A stretch of 64,000 nt of DNA, taken from NCBI GenBank assembly GCA_003868215.1, contig QWDQ01000013.1, forward strand, positions 1 to 64,000. The letters are read 5' to 3'. The notes under the pieces were generated by a model. It did no database searches. It was not told the DNA's origin and saw only the letters and a program-made list of their open reading frames with translations. Below are positions 43,471-54,128 of the stretch, one piece after another (the first letter of the stretch is position 1; each line of letters opens with the position of its first letter). This DNA comes from Pseudophaeomoniella oleicola (taxonomy: Eukaryota > Ascomycota > Eurotiomycetes > Phaeomoniellales > Phaeomoniellaceae). Made by a program: the position numbers and the translations under genes.

Positions 43471-46400
43471 ATGGCCGCCAAAAGAAAGAGAGAGGAGGAG
43501 CCGGTAGACGATGAGCCTGTTGACCCATCAGATGAACTCATGTTCTTTGGTTTAGGCGGTTGCAATGAAGTAAGTGTACATTTCTGTTTAAGATCTATAT
43601 TAACTGTTGTGATATTAGGTCGGAAGGTCGTCGCATATACTGTTCGTACATCTGTTGCAGCTACAAGGCGCGTCACTAACTAATTGCCAGACAATATAAA
43701 GGGAAAACCATCATGTAGGTGCTCAGCGTCCCTGCTCATACGCTTGCTTGTTGTATGCTTGACAATCAGAGTGGTGTACTAACATTGTCGCAGGCTTGAC
43801 GCAGGAATGCACACAGGTAGCATATACACCCAGCCATACCTCGTACTCCAGGACTGACATACAGTAAAAGGCAAAAGTGGCTTTGCCGCGCTTCCTTTCT
43901 TTGACGACTTCGACCTCAGCACGGTCGACATCCTCCTGATAAGCCAGTTAAGTTCGCCCTTTCCTTTTCCTTTCCGGCAAGCCGCTTCATGGGATAGCAT
44001 GCTTTGTTTGTTTCTGTGGAGGGCAAGATGCAAGCTACAATCAGGCTCGAGTCATTCGCGGCTGGTAGCTCCACATGTACATGACAGGCGCCATAGCAGA
44101 ATGCCAATATATTCAACGCGCCTTGCTTGTTTCTTGTACTGGATGTATTGACAAATTATAAGTCACCTGCTCTATGTTGCGTGTGTGTCTGCTAGCCGAT
44201 CACTTTGAACCTGTTCAACACAGACCAAATACTGACTCTATTCCAGCTTTCATCTTGACCACGCAGCGGCCTTGCCGTATGTTCTGGCTAAGACAAATTT
44301 CAAAGGACGCGTTTTCATGACACATCCTACCAAAGCTATCTACAAATGGCTTATCCAGGATTCGGTCAGAGTATCTAATACATCGTCCACATCAGACCAA
44401 CCCACAGATGCCCTTTACACAGAAGCAGATCATAATGCAACTCTGCCTCTTATCGAAACCATCGATTTCTACACAACGCATACTGTCTCGTCCGTCCGTA
44501 TTACCCCTTATCCGGCAGGTCATGTTCTCGGTGCAGCCATGTTCTTAGTGAACATTGCCGGACTCAATATATTTTTCACTGGGGATTATTCAAGAGAACA
44601 AGATCGACATCTTGTTGCGGCTGCGGTACCGCAAAATGTCGGTAAAATTGATGTCTTGATTTGTGAATCCACCTTCGGTATATCAAATGCTCCCCCACGC
44701 GCGGAAAGAGAGGCGGCTCTTTTGAAATCGGTAAATGGTATACTCAATCGAGGTGGACGTGTTCTCATGCCGGTTTTTGCCTTGGGTAGAGCCCAGGAAC
44801 TCCTTTTGATCCTGGAAGACTACTGGCAGAGGCATCCGGACCTCCAGAAGTACCCAATCTATTACACTGGAAACACAGCCCGGAAATGCATGGTCATTTA
44901 TCAGACATACATCAATGCAATGAACGACAATATCAAGCGTATATTCCGAGAGAGAATGGCAGAAGCTGAAGCTAGTGGAAATGCCAAAGGTGTCAGTGCT
45001 GGCCCTTGGGACTTTCGATTTGTAAGAAGCTTGCGCAATTTGGAGCGCTTTGACGACGTAGGTGGTTGTGTTATGCTGGCAAGTCCTGGTATGCTTCAGT
45101 CCGGGATGAGCCGCGTGTTGCTGGAAAGATGGGCACCAGATCAACGCAACGGTGTAATCATGACTGGCTATAATGTTGAAGGTACCATGGCACGTACTAT
45201 ATTACAAGAACCGGATAGCATACCTGCGGTCATGACGGCGGGTGCCTCACAAAGTATGGGTAAAAGAGAAGAAAACCAGGTTATGATACCGAGAAGATGC
45301 ACCGTTGACGAATTCAGCTTTGCAGCCCATGTTACAGGAGTCGAGAATGTGGAATTCATCGAAGAAATTGGTGCCAAAGTTGTCATATTGGTTCACGGCG
45401 AGCGCCAGCAGATGACTCGCTTGAAGTCAAAGCTCCTCAGTCTGAACGCAAAGAAGGAAGAGGAAACGAAAGTTTACACTCCTGTCAATGGAGAGGAAGT
45501 CCGAATACCATTCAGAAAAGACAAGGTTGCGAAGGTGGTTGGACGTCTGGCTACAATCCAACCACCGAAGACTGCAGATGAAGCAGATGCTCAGTTGCTA
45601 AGTGGTGTTCTGGTACAGAACGGCTTTAAACTGAGCTTGATGGCACCCGAGGACCTCAACGAATATGCAGGCCTTACAACGACAGCTGTCATGTGTAAGC
45701 ATCACATAACGCTAGCGGCTGCAGGAGTTGAGCTCATAAAATGGGCTCTCACCAGCACTTTTGGAGCCATCGAAGAGATTGGTGGATCAGCTCAGATGAC
45801 TAATGGGATAGCCTTGAGTAATGGCAATCATGAAACCAATGGCCACGCAAAGCAAGAGGACGAAGAAGAAGCAGATGAAGAGCTTCCTTCTGGAGACTCG
45901 CGGATCTTTCTCGTCATGGGCTGTGTGACGCTTACTTGGCATGAACAATCAAAGCAAGCTGAGTTGGAGTGGGAGGGCAACGCTATGAACGATGGTATCG
46001 CAGATGCCGTTATGGCCGTGCTCTTGACAGTTGAGAGCAGCCCTGCGTCGGTCAAGTATTCGTCTAGTAAACATAGTCATATCCATGACCAACAGAAGAA
46101 GAAGAATCTGCATGCAGATGTCCCACCAGAAGAACGATTTGCCAGATTATGCATGTTCCTTGAGGAGCAGTTCGGCCAAGCAATCACGCCTATCGAGACG
46201 CCGAGAACGGCCAAGCAAACAGATGGATCTACCAACGGCGATAAAGAGGAGTCTCCCGAGGAAGACCCGGAAGAAACAGAAGCAACGGAACGAGCAAGGC
46301 TGGCTGCTATCGGTATACCGGTCCCAGGCCTGGAAATACGAGTAGACAAGAACGTTGCTAAACTTTGGCTGGAGACTTTGGAAGTAGAATGTACCAACAA

Positions 46401-46491
46401 TGTGTTAAGGGACCGGGTCAAGGCTGTGGTGGAACGAGCGGTAGAGACGATCGCTCCTATGTGGTCGGTCAAAGGTCTGGCTCATAGATGA
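43471..46491 (+). CDS. ysh1: mRNA 3'-end processing endonuclease Ysh1/CPSF73
   Basis: Six exons: 43471-43569, 43619-43641, 43691-43714, 43794-43816, 43865-43946 and 44247-46491, 831 aa. Three are micro-exons of 23-24 nt. The metallo-beta-lactamase core reads [44 protein letters not shown] (zinc ligands at 84-89, assembled across the last junction), then PYPAGHVLGAAMF, FFTGDYSREQDRHL and CESTFG. The beta-CASP domain follows with PVFALGRAQELLLIL, ASPGMLQSGMSR and TGYNVEGTMAR; VILVHGE is the last ligand region. The C-terminal domain after about residue 520 carries an acidic insert. The enzyme cuts pre-mRNA before polyadenylation. The intron at 43947-44246 is 300 nt, far longer than others here. 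Near the exon 4/5 junction the protein reads MHTVKGKSG, slightly unlike the usual MHTGYDG. Confidence 0.95.
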
Positions 46492-46911
46492 AATCGGGAG
46501 TTTTCAGTCTTGCATTTTCAGGAATGACCTGCTGATCGATTCTGTTGGCAATTGGGATATGTAATAACACGAGGTTCGGATACTTTTCGGTGCAAATCTC
46601 CTGAACACTGGGGCATGATGAATCACTAGAAATCTCGATAGTATGCGCAGACAGGAATAAAATCTTCGAGAATGTCATCAACCTTTCAATCTACATCAAA
46701 ATGCTCTCATCATTCACGGAGCAACATCCCACTTCCGTCCCACGTTGTCCCGTTGTCCCGAACTGAATTCCCCACAATCTTGATATTGAACTGTGGAACT
46801 GGTACCCTGCTCTCTCTGTCCGTGTCAGTCAGCCCAAGATAGCCATATTCCTGCTGCCACAAATCTCCTAATCTCCAATCCCTCTCATTGATTTCTACAT
46901 ACGAAGCGACC
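46492..46911. other. Intergenic region between ysh1 and sec65
   Basis: 420 bp between two genes of the same orientation; carries the ysh1 terminator and sec65 promoter. Nothing specific recognised. Confidence 0.5.
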
Positions 46912-47811
46912 ATGTCTCACCCAAGGATAGAGGAGGTCTCCGACTCTGACCCCGACATGGACGATATCGACGATTTTCTGCCATCGGACTCGCAGGTCTC
47001 AATTGCACCAGCCAAGATCCCCTCACCAAGCACCGGCAATGCTGCCACCGTCTCCCCCTCTTCCAATGGCCTCTTTAGTCGACAAGCTCAACTGGCGCAA
47101 ATGCAAGGTCAACCGCCGGAACCAATGCTACGACCTGAAGCCCCGAGCGCCGACTCTGCAGCAGCCCACCGCGCCCAGAAGGAAGCCATCAGGTCATATC
47201 ATGCGCTGTACCCAGTATACTTCGACGCTTCAAGAACGCGCGCCGAAGGCCGACGAGTAGGTGCGAAGCTTGCGGTGAAGAATCCGCTCGCTCGAGAGAT
47301 TGTTGACGCTGTCTCATCCATCATCGGCGGACGGGCGCGCATAGCTTTCGAGCCTGACAAGCTGCATCCCAAGGACTGGGGGAACCCGGGAAGAGTCCGA
47401 GTGCAGCTCCGGGATAAAGAAACAGGACAATGGCTCGCGCCGAACGTGAAGAACAAATCACACCTCTACATCTTAGTTGCAGAATGGCTACAATCACACC
47501 CAACCACGAAGGAGATGCCGCTACGACTACGAATACAAGGCATGCCTGTGCCGGAAAAGGTCGAACCACCCGCGGTCCCGAAGGGCTGGAAGATCAACGA
47601 AATCATCCCGCTCCACTCACCCGCCATGAGCGGTGGTGGCGTCTCGGACAACATGTTCAGGGACATGATGCAGCAGATGCAGGCGGAAGGGGGACCGGGT
47701 CTACCGCCGGGGATGGCTGGAGGTCTAGGAGGCGGGAATGGTGCGTCGACTCCACCGGGGTCAAGCGGAGGCGGCGCGAAGGAGAAGAAAAAGGACAAGA
47801 AAAAGAAATGA
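46912..47811 (+). CDS. sec65: Signal recognition particle subunit Sec65/SRP19
   Basis: Single exon, 299 aa, ATG 46912 (a longer open frame begins upstream without an ATG). An acidic N-terminal tail, EEVSDSDPDMDDIDDFLPSDS, precedes a low-complexity linker. The SRP19 domain covers about residues 98-205: YHALYPVYFDASRTRAEGRR, KLAVKNPLAREIVDA, RARIAFEPDKLHPKDW, GRVRVQLRD and KSHLYILVAEWL. The C-terminus is Gly-rich and ends in KKKDKKKK. SRP19 binds SRP RNA and lets Srp54 join the particle for ER targeting. The gene converges on sec13, another secretion gene. Confidence 0.93.
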   Translation: MSHPRIEEVSDSDPDMDDIDDFLPSDSQVSIAPAKIPSPSTGNAATVSPSSNGLFSRQAQLAQMQGQPPEPMLRPEAPSADSAAAHRAQKEAIRSYHALYPVYFDASRTRAEGRRVGAKLAVKNPLAREIVDAVSSIIGGRARIAFEPDKLHPKDWGNPGRVRVQLRDKETGQWLAPNVKNKSHLYILVAEWLQSHPTTKEMPLRLRIQGMPVPEKVEPPAVPKGWKINEIIPLHSPAMSGGGVSDNMFRDMMQQMQAEGGPGLPPGMAGGLGGGNGASTPPGSSGGGAKEKKKDKKKK

Positions 47812-48266
47812 GAAGGCCGAGGTGGTGTGCGCCAAATTGCTATACATACGCAATGGGCGGACAATGGTGCATGTAGGGGAAGTGATCGTGTAATTTGCAT
47901 AGCATAGCGCTGGCGTTCAGTATGACTACCTAGACAGTTCATGCTTGGTGGAGAAGAGGGGGCAATGCAATGAATGAAAGAAAAAATGCGTTATCATTGT
48001 TTACTTTCCCTTCCCTTCCCTTCGCTTTTGTTCGTCTTTCAGCCCACCTAATCTGGACTTGATGTCTGCATGTAGTGCCTCGGTCATGCATGGGGCTAAA
48101 GCGAATACTTCCAATCCCTTGGAGAAAACGCCTTGTGAACCTCCAAGTCCACCGTTCTCGTACATTGCAATTAACATGGCTGAGTATGAGACCTGCGGAG
48201 GGGTAGAGAGAGAGCTGCGACAGATAAACGCAAGGTAGTTATGCAGTCACTCCTGAACTCCCCGGA
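47812..48266. other. Convergent intergenic region between sec65 and sec13
   Basis: 455 bp between two 3' ends, including CCCTT-rich strings near 48006-48025. No gene supported. Confidence 0.5.
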
Positions 48267-49450
48267 TCATTCAGTCACTTCCCTCACACATTCCCATCCT
48301 CCTTTCAGCGTCTCCTTCCACAACGTAACCCTGTTGTCTCCACCGCTGACTGCAAGCACATTCCCGCTCATACTCCAGCTGGCTCTCCAGCACACGCTGT
48401 CGAACTCCAAGACCTTCGCAAGTGTCCACTGGCCTTCGGCTGCACCGCTTGCTGTACTGGTCCATATCCTTACTGTCTTGTCTTGTGATGCGGAAGCAAT
48501 GTAATTCTTCGAACTAAGAAGGGTAGGTGACCACGCGACGTCTCTCACCCAGTCAGAGTGGCCCTCCGGCAGTGTGGTTATCAAGTTGTATGACTGTGCT
48601 TGTGCGTTAAATTCCCAGATCTTGACCTGGTTGTCGCTGCCACCGGTAACAAATCGTCGAACCAGTGGGCTGTTTCCACCGTCCTTCCTAGCAAGAGAGC
48701 CTGTAGAACCAGCAGGTGCCCATGACACCGCATTCACGCCCAAGCCATGAGCATGGAAGATAGCACTGCTCCAATTGTTATCGCGAAACTCGAGCACGCT
48801 GACGTTTCCGTCCGACGAGGCGCATGCAAGGAGACAGCCAAGTGCTGGCGGAGCCCATGAGACCATGTTGACAGATGCGGTGTGCGAGGTGTAGCTGAAG
48901 ACTAGCGACCATTGTGATGGCTGAGATGGCGAGGCTGAGGGGGTTTCTCGCCAAATTAGAACTCGACCGTCGTATGAGGATGATGCGAGAATGGTGCCAA
49001 ATTTCGGATGCGCCTGTGTTATGAAGTCAGTCTAGGATTTCCGCGGGCGCATGGAGGGAGTTTGTACCCAAGAGACACACCACACGGCGCCCTCGTGCCT
49101 ATAGACCGGATTTAGAACATTGACAACGACGACTTCCGTCAGACAATATCATACCCTTTCAGTGTCTCCGTAAGTCTATGCGACTCTCCATCCACCTCGA
49201 ATATCTTGATGGTCTTGTCTGAAGAGCAGGTCGCTAGGCGGCGACCATAGTAGTCCAGGACGGCGTCATGCTAGCAACTTGATGTCAGCTCATACATCAG
49301 GGGAGTTCTCTGCAACGCGCGATTGACTGCGCGCATTGCCCTGGGAGAGATACATACAACCATCTCATCGTGACCAGAATTGGAGATCACCTGTGACTGC
49401 GGGAAAGTTAGCAAGGGAGCTCATACGAGGTAAATCGCGCAACCGACCAT
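48267..49450 (-). CDS. sec13: COPII coat / nuclear pore protein Sec13
   Basis: Five exons: 49450-49448 (the start codon alone), 49396-49358, 49270-49155, 49098-49068 and 49013-48267, 311 aa. Splicing rebuilds the classic start [21 protein letters not shown], then [75 protein letters not shown] and [13 protein letters not shown]: six WD40 blades, as expected. Sec13 forms the outer COPII cage with Sec31 and is part of the Y-shaped nucleoporin complex. The single-codon first exon is inferred, because no other ATG joins in phase; the first acceptor could also lie 6 nt further on. It is divergent from the HET gene. Confidence 0.9.
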
Positions 49451-49855
49451 CTTGACAAGTGACCGTTGAGTAAAATCAACAGATTATAGAGACAGTAAGA
49501 AGGAAGCGGTCAGATATCAATTGGAAGAACAACTATGGCGGCTTTCAAGGAGAGAATAAACAACAATCTGGCTTCATGAGGGTTCGAGATCAGTTCCCTT
49601 AGTCCCTGAGCTTGAATCTTCTCCAATGATGCTGGCAACATGCAACATGGAACATGGAACTTGCAGCCCGATAGATTGGGGCCTGCGGGGAGACTACGGA
49701 AGCTCAACATCGAACACTGCCTGATTATCCTCCACTTCTTGTTTTGATTTTGACGATTCCAATAGGTTTTGTGAGCGACACAAGAGATGGTCCATTATGG
49801 TGACAACCTGTTCCAATAGTGATTGTCGAGAATAACAAAACACTACTCAAAAACC
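49451..49855. promoter_or_regulatory. Divergent promoter region of sec13 and the HET gene
   Basis: 405 bp between start codons of a core secretion gene and an accessory HET gene. No TATA box or repeat was recognised. Confidence 0.45.
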
Positions 49856-51802
49856 ATGTCCATGTCCGTCTACGCGGATCTACCAATTGGCCTCGATCAA
49901 ATTCGCCTGGTAACCGTCTCCCCCCCAGTGAACGATCAGGAAACCGACCCAATCCACTGTAGCCTAGAGGTTGCCAGCTTAACTGATGAGTCTCCAACTT
50001 CCCATTACTACGCTCTATCCCACACCTGGGGCGCACCAGCCGAGTATGGAAAGTTCAAGACGATGACCGGAGAGCTGAACTATCCCATCATCTGTCAGGG
50101 AGAGACGTTGTGGATAACACAGAATCTTGGAGCCTTTCTGATCCGTCTTCGGAAGACATCGTGGCTGGCAGGGAAGAAGTTCTGGATCGACGTCATCTGC
50201 ATCAATCAGCATGATATGGATGAAAAGTCAAGTCAGGTCAAGTTGATGGGTCACATATTTAGCTCGGCGAGAAATGTCATCATGTGGTTAGGAGAAGAAG
50301 ATGAGTATACAGGAACGGCTTTTAAAGCTCTGGAAAGGATTTCTGAATGCGTCCAGAGTAATTCCCTCAGCGAAATCCCTGCCTATTTGCGTGCGGGAGA
50401 GGATCAGTTGAAGCTGGATCACCTCTCGGACCGAGACGCCTGGCTGAGTGTCGCGAAGCTGTTTCAGCGATGTTACTTTATCAGATCTTGGACGATCCAA
50501 GAAGTTATCCTCGGTAGGGAGGTCAAGATGATATGTGGCGGGGAGCGCATCGATTGGGATATCGTTGTCATAACATCTAAATTCTGCTCACAGACAGGCT
50601 GGAAAGCATTCCTGGACGACCTTTCTATAGAGTACCCAGCAGAAGTGCCTTTACCCTCATACAACCATGCACCTACCATGCTAAACGCTACTAGGATGGA
50701 TCGTTCCCAACGACATTGGACCACGACCCTACTATATGCTTTGGAACGATCGCGGGACTTCAAAGCTACGTATGCGCGCGATAAGGTGTACTGTCTGCTT
50801 GGTCTCGTTGAGGGGTTCACCAAAGAAAAGCCGCGTCTGAATCCTGTATACGGAAGTCAGACAGCGGCTATGACTTATGTCAATGCTGCCATACAACTTT
50901 TGGAAGATGGTCAAGATCTTTATCTACTGTCATGTATAGAAGGTGAGCTTTTTCAACAGGTTGAGGGCCTTCCGTCTTGGGTACCCGACTGGACCTGCGG
51001 TAAGTCGACTGGCCTATTGGTAGCTGGTTATAAGCGGTACTCTGCTTCCGGCACTTTAACGCAACGACCGCAAATTGACCCGTCCGCATTGACCCTGAGT
51101 CTTAGGGGATTCAAAGTCGATGAAGTGACTATGGTGGGTGAGGCCAAACATCAGGTCCTTGATGGCCAACCGTTTCCGAGGTGGCTTGAAATCGTCACTT
51201 CACTGCCCAGATGCTACCGGGAAGTCCCCGGGGATGCAGGAGGGGAACACAGAGTTGAAGTCTTCTGGCGCACCATTCTCAGGAATACAACTGGTCGTCC
51301 ACCGAAACTAATACCACCTAGCAGTTTGCAACTTCAGAGTTCATTCGGAAAATGGCTTCAAGATAGAGTAAAGAGCGGATGTAAACAACGAGAGGATTCC
51401 AAAGGGGAAGACTTAAAGAGCCTGGTTGATGAATTGCTAGAGCCAAGTGATTTCTGGGCAGCTTCAGTCGAATTGAAAGAGACTGATCATCCTGAGGGCA
51501 TCAACTTTGAGACCAGACTCTCCTGGGCTAAGCATCTGAGGCTTTTCAGGACGAGGAGTGGTTACTTGGGTCTCGGCTCCGAATGCGTTCAGGAAGGCGA
51601 TTCTGTCTGGATCATCCCATCATCTCGGGTGCCACTCATCTTTAGACCCGTTCGAAAGGTGGGTGAAGAAGGAAAGAGATGGCGATTGGTTGGTGGCACG
51701 TACCTGCATGGCGCCATGAACGGTGAGCTCGTTTGCCCCTGTTGCAGCGGAAGGAGTGAGGATGAACTCCAGACTCTATCGGAGACGATCGTGATCGAGT
51801 GA
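49856..51802 (+). CDS. HET-domain (heterokaryon incompatibility) protein
   Basis: Intronless, 648 aa, ATG 49856. The HET domain covers about residues 50-220: YYALSHTWG (block 1), ITQNLGAFLIRLR, then KFWIDVICINQHDMDEKSSQVKLMGHIFSSARNVIMWLG (blocks 2-3), SWTIQEVILG and KVYCLLGLVEG. The C-terminal half lacks NACHT, WD40 or ankyrin repeats; it ends with the common HET-protein segment RLVGGTYLHGAMNGE and a CPCC pair. HET domains trigger cell death on non-self recognition in Pezizomycotina; whether this copy does is unknown. The 3' end is only 78 bp from the convergent P-loop gene, so their transcripts may overlap. Confidence 0.92.
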   Translation: MSMSVYADLPIGLDQIRLVTVSPPVNDQETDPIHCSLEVASLTDESPTSHYYALSHTWGAPAEYGKFKTMTGELNYPIICQGETLWITQNLGAFLIRLRKTSWLAGKKFWIDVICINQHDMDEKSSQVKLMGHIFSSARNVIMWLGEEDEYTGTAFKALERISECVQSNSLSEIPAYLRAGEDQLKLDHLSDRDAWLSVAKLFQRCYFIRSWTIQEVILGREVKMICGGERIDWDIVVITSKFCSQTGWKAFLDDLSIEYPAEVPLPSYNHAPTMLNATRMDRSQRHWTTTLLYALERSRDFKATYARDKVYCLLGLVEGFTKEKPRLNPVYGSQTAAMTYVNAAIQLLEDGQDLYLLSCIEGELFQQVEGLPSWVPDWTCGKSTGLLVAGYKRYSASGTLTQRPQIDPSALTLSLRGFKVDEVTMVGEAKHQVLDGQPFPRWLEIVTSLPRCYREVPGDAGGEHRVEVFWRTILRNTTGRPPKLIPPSSLQLQSSFGKWLQDRVKSGCKQREDSKGEDLKSLVDELLEPSDFWAASVELKETDHPEGINFETRLSWAKHLRLFRTRSGYLGLGSECVQEGDSVWIIPSSRVPLIFRPVRKVGEEGKRWRLVGGTYLHGAMNGELVCPCCSGRSEDELQTLSETIVIE

Positions 51803-51880
51803 GTATTGGGAAACGTGGGCCGCCCCGTGTGGGAGGTTTTACAAGTTGCCTCAGATGCCACCAAAAACACTGAGATTTTA

Positions 51881-52483
51881 TTACCTTCGAGTTTCAAAAT
51901 GCTCAACAATCTCGTCCACCGCATGTGCCAAGAACTCTCCCTCTCGTAGCCGGCGATGCTCACATCCTCCTTGCCGTTCCAATCGTTCCGCAAAGTAGTC
52001 GAAATTTCTATCGACGATCTGGGCCAAATCGTGGTCCCCCCTCGCTTCCAGCAAAGCCCGCGTGTTCGTTCTCGATGTTCTCTGCGGATACACCAAGTAG
52101 AACCAGAAACCGTACAACACGAGGTACCTACGGATCTCCTCGTGCGTAGAAATTAGGAGAATGGTTTTGCAGCCGGAAAATGCTCTCTCCGATATAGCTT
52201 GCAGGTAATTCAGCGGGAAGTTCGGGTTGCGCTCCCCACCAGCCAGGTGCGAGTAAGAGGATGAATCGAGATCCACGATGGAGTAGTAGCTACGATTACG
52301 CAACAACAGAGGCTTTTCGGCGGCAGCAGTTTCCGCGAGGCTGGTCTTCCCAGTGGCAGGGAAACCGGAGATGATGATGACAGCGTTTTGGCCCTTCCAT
52401 AACAGGTTCCATCGTATCCAGAGGTAGAAGAAAATGTCGAGATGTAGTTGGTTCCAGAATCGGTGTAATGCGCCGATCGCCAT
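51881..52483 (-). CDS. P-loop NTPase/kinase-like protein of a bacterial/phage-type family
   Basis: Single exon, 200 aa. Walker A GFPATGKTS lies at residues 40-48. SIVDLDSSSYSH (Asp71/Asp73) is a kinase-type substrate/Walker B region, followed by RNPNFPLNYLQAI, TILLISTHEEIRRYL and FYLVYPQ. This order (GxPGTGKT, D.DSS, RNPNFP.NY, STH.E.R, LVYP) is what I recall from small ATP-binding proteins of bacteria and their phages, where the function is unassigned. A hydrophobic N-terminus of about 30 residues precedes the P-loop. No intron. The gene converges on the HET gene. A horizontal origin is inferred, not shown; the gene looks intact. Confidence 0.75.
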   Translation of the reverse strand: MAIGALHRFWNQLHLDIFFYLWIRWNLLWKGQNAVIIISGFPATGKTSLAETAAAEKPLLLRNRSYYSIVDLDSSSYSHLAGGERNPNFPLNYLQAISERAFSGCKTILLISTHEEIRRYLVLYGFWFYLVYPQRTSRTNTRALLEARGDHDLAQIVDRNFDYFAERLERQGGCEHRRLREGEFLAHAVDEIVEHFETRR

Positions 52484-53077
52484 GATGTGAGGTGTTTGAG
52501 AGATCCGAATCTAAATCTGCCATGTCAGTTGCATCGCGGCGCTTATGCACGTCCCCATGGGGATATGGGATATGGGATATGGTCATGGAGACCGAGTCTC
52601 TGTTGGCTATCATCGGGCTGAGGTAAGTGATGGGAGATCTCTGTTTTGTTCAGCAATCCCCGCGAAGTAAGGTCGCTGTGATACATAGTGATCAAGCTTT
52701 TCCAATTCGACCAATGTCAGGTTATCGAGGATAGTGCTGACAGAGATCGTCTATCACTAGCATTGTTGGCTGTATTAGATAGCTCATGGACACTGTCGCT
52801 CATTGACATGAGTCTCTGACGGACGGAATTTGTAGGCGACCAATGATCTTTTTGTCCCGTCAGGACATCACAATGAATTGTCAATATCGAAGAAAATGCT
52901 TGGTGAGGTTGTTGATTAGGAACGTGAGTTGTTGGGGCCAAAGATAAACGTAACCTACTATCTCGATTTATGAAGAGGGGTCTCGAGGAGTATGTTGATA
53001 TTCAAAACCCGACCGTATTCCCTCCAATGCATCAGGTCCCCTGAGATACGCCTGAGTCAAAGAGTCCGTTAGTAATC
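52484..53077. other. Divergent intergenic region before the pyroglutamyl-peptidase-like gene
   Basis: Promoters for the P-loop gene (left) and the peptidase gene (right). It includes a short GGGATATGGGATATGG tandem near 52559-52580. No gene supported. Confidence 0.5.
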
Positions 53078-54128
53078 ATGGAAATCCTGCTCTCTTGTTT
53101 GGCATGCGGTGGTAGAGACGAGGAAGATGATAAGACGACAACATGTCTGGACGAGAAACATGGCTATGCAGCCGTTGCCCCTCTATTGCAAGATGAGAAG
53201 CATCGCTATTGTGATGAAGAGAAGAAGAAGAGACCTTTCACTGCCCTGGTGACAGGCAACGGGGTACGCTAACCTCTATCACGTATTGGTCCTTGATTGT
53301 AGCAAGCAAATTGATTTTCGGGCATCATTGAATTGACTCTTCCATCAATAGCCCTTTCCCATGTGGCCAGGACATGACGATTATGGTCATTACGAGGAGG
53401 ATGACAACACGTCTCACTTGATCACCAAGCATCTCCCTTCGGTCATCAAGGCTTCATCCGAATTCAATTCGACATCCACCGATATTCGAATCCTTAATCC
53501 GACGTCAGGGACCGGTGCCTCACTCAAGACCGAATACGCCTATGCCCGCACATACCTCGAACGCTTGTGGGAACAATACGGCAACGAAATCGACCTGATT
53601 ATCAACCTCGGCATGGCCGATGGCTGGGACCATTACACCGTCGAGCTCAGCGAGTGGCAGGAAGGCACTGTCAAGTCCGTCGAAGGCACTGGCAACCCCA
53701 ACCCCCAAGAATACTATCTCATCCTCGATGACATCGGGCAGACCATCAAGGACGTCCCCGGCCCAAACCCCTGGGCAGGAATCCCGCAGCAGCTGCACGT
53801 GAACCTGGGAATCGACCCCCTCGTCCTCGTGGAGAGGGCACAGCACGCAGTCAATTCGCAGCTCAAGCACAAGGCAACCGATGGCAAACGTCGGACGAGT
53901 ATCGAAGTACGTCCGCATTCGGACGGCGGGCCTTACTTGTGTGGCTTCATTGGATACGAGAGTCTAGCTCAAGCATATGTCCACGGGTATACAGCAAAAA
54001 CGATGTTCTGTCACGTACCGGGCTGGAAAGACGATCATGATCTCGAGATCGGGAAGGATGTCGTTTGTGCCTTGATCGGTCAAATTGCTGCGAGTAGTGA
54101 AAAGGCGAGGAGTACACATGTCGTCTGA
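53078..54128 (+). CDS. Pyroglutamyl peptidase I-like protein (peptidase family C15)
   Basis: Exons 53078-53263 and 53352-54128, intron 88 nt, 320 aa. The N-terminal 55 residues are charged and Cys-containing, without similarity. The C15 fold begins with FTALVTGNGPFPMW across the splice; LIINLGMADGWDHYTVEL is the family strand, with a candidate catalytic Glu near 160. SDGGPYLCGFIGYESLAQA holds the catalytic Cys (about 259) and MFCHVPGW the His (about 283). Pyroglutamyl peptidases remove N-terminal 5-oxoproline. Compared with bacterial enzymes of about 215 aa this one is longer at both ends, as usual in fungi. The Glu site context differs from the standard one, so activity is likely but not certain. 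Confidence 0.85.

Noticed and set aside
43947-44246. Box C/D snoRNA inside the long ysh1 intron
   Set aside because: No RUGAUGA C box paired with a CUGA D box and terminal stem was found.
47466-47942. Minus-strand 158-codon frame
   Set aside because: Antisense shadow of the Gly/Lys-rich sec65 C-terminus; low-complexity translation.
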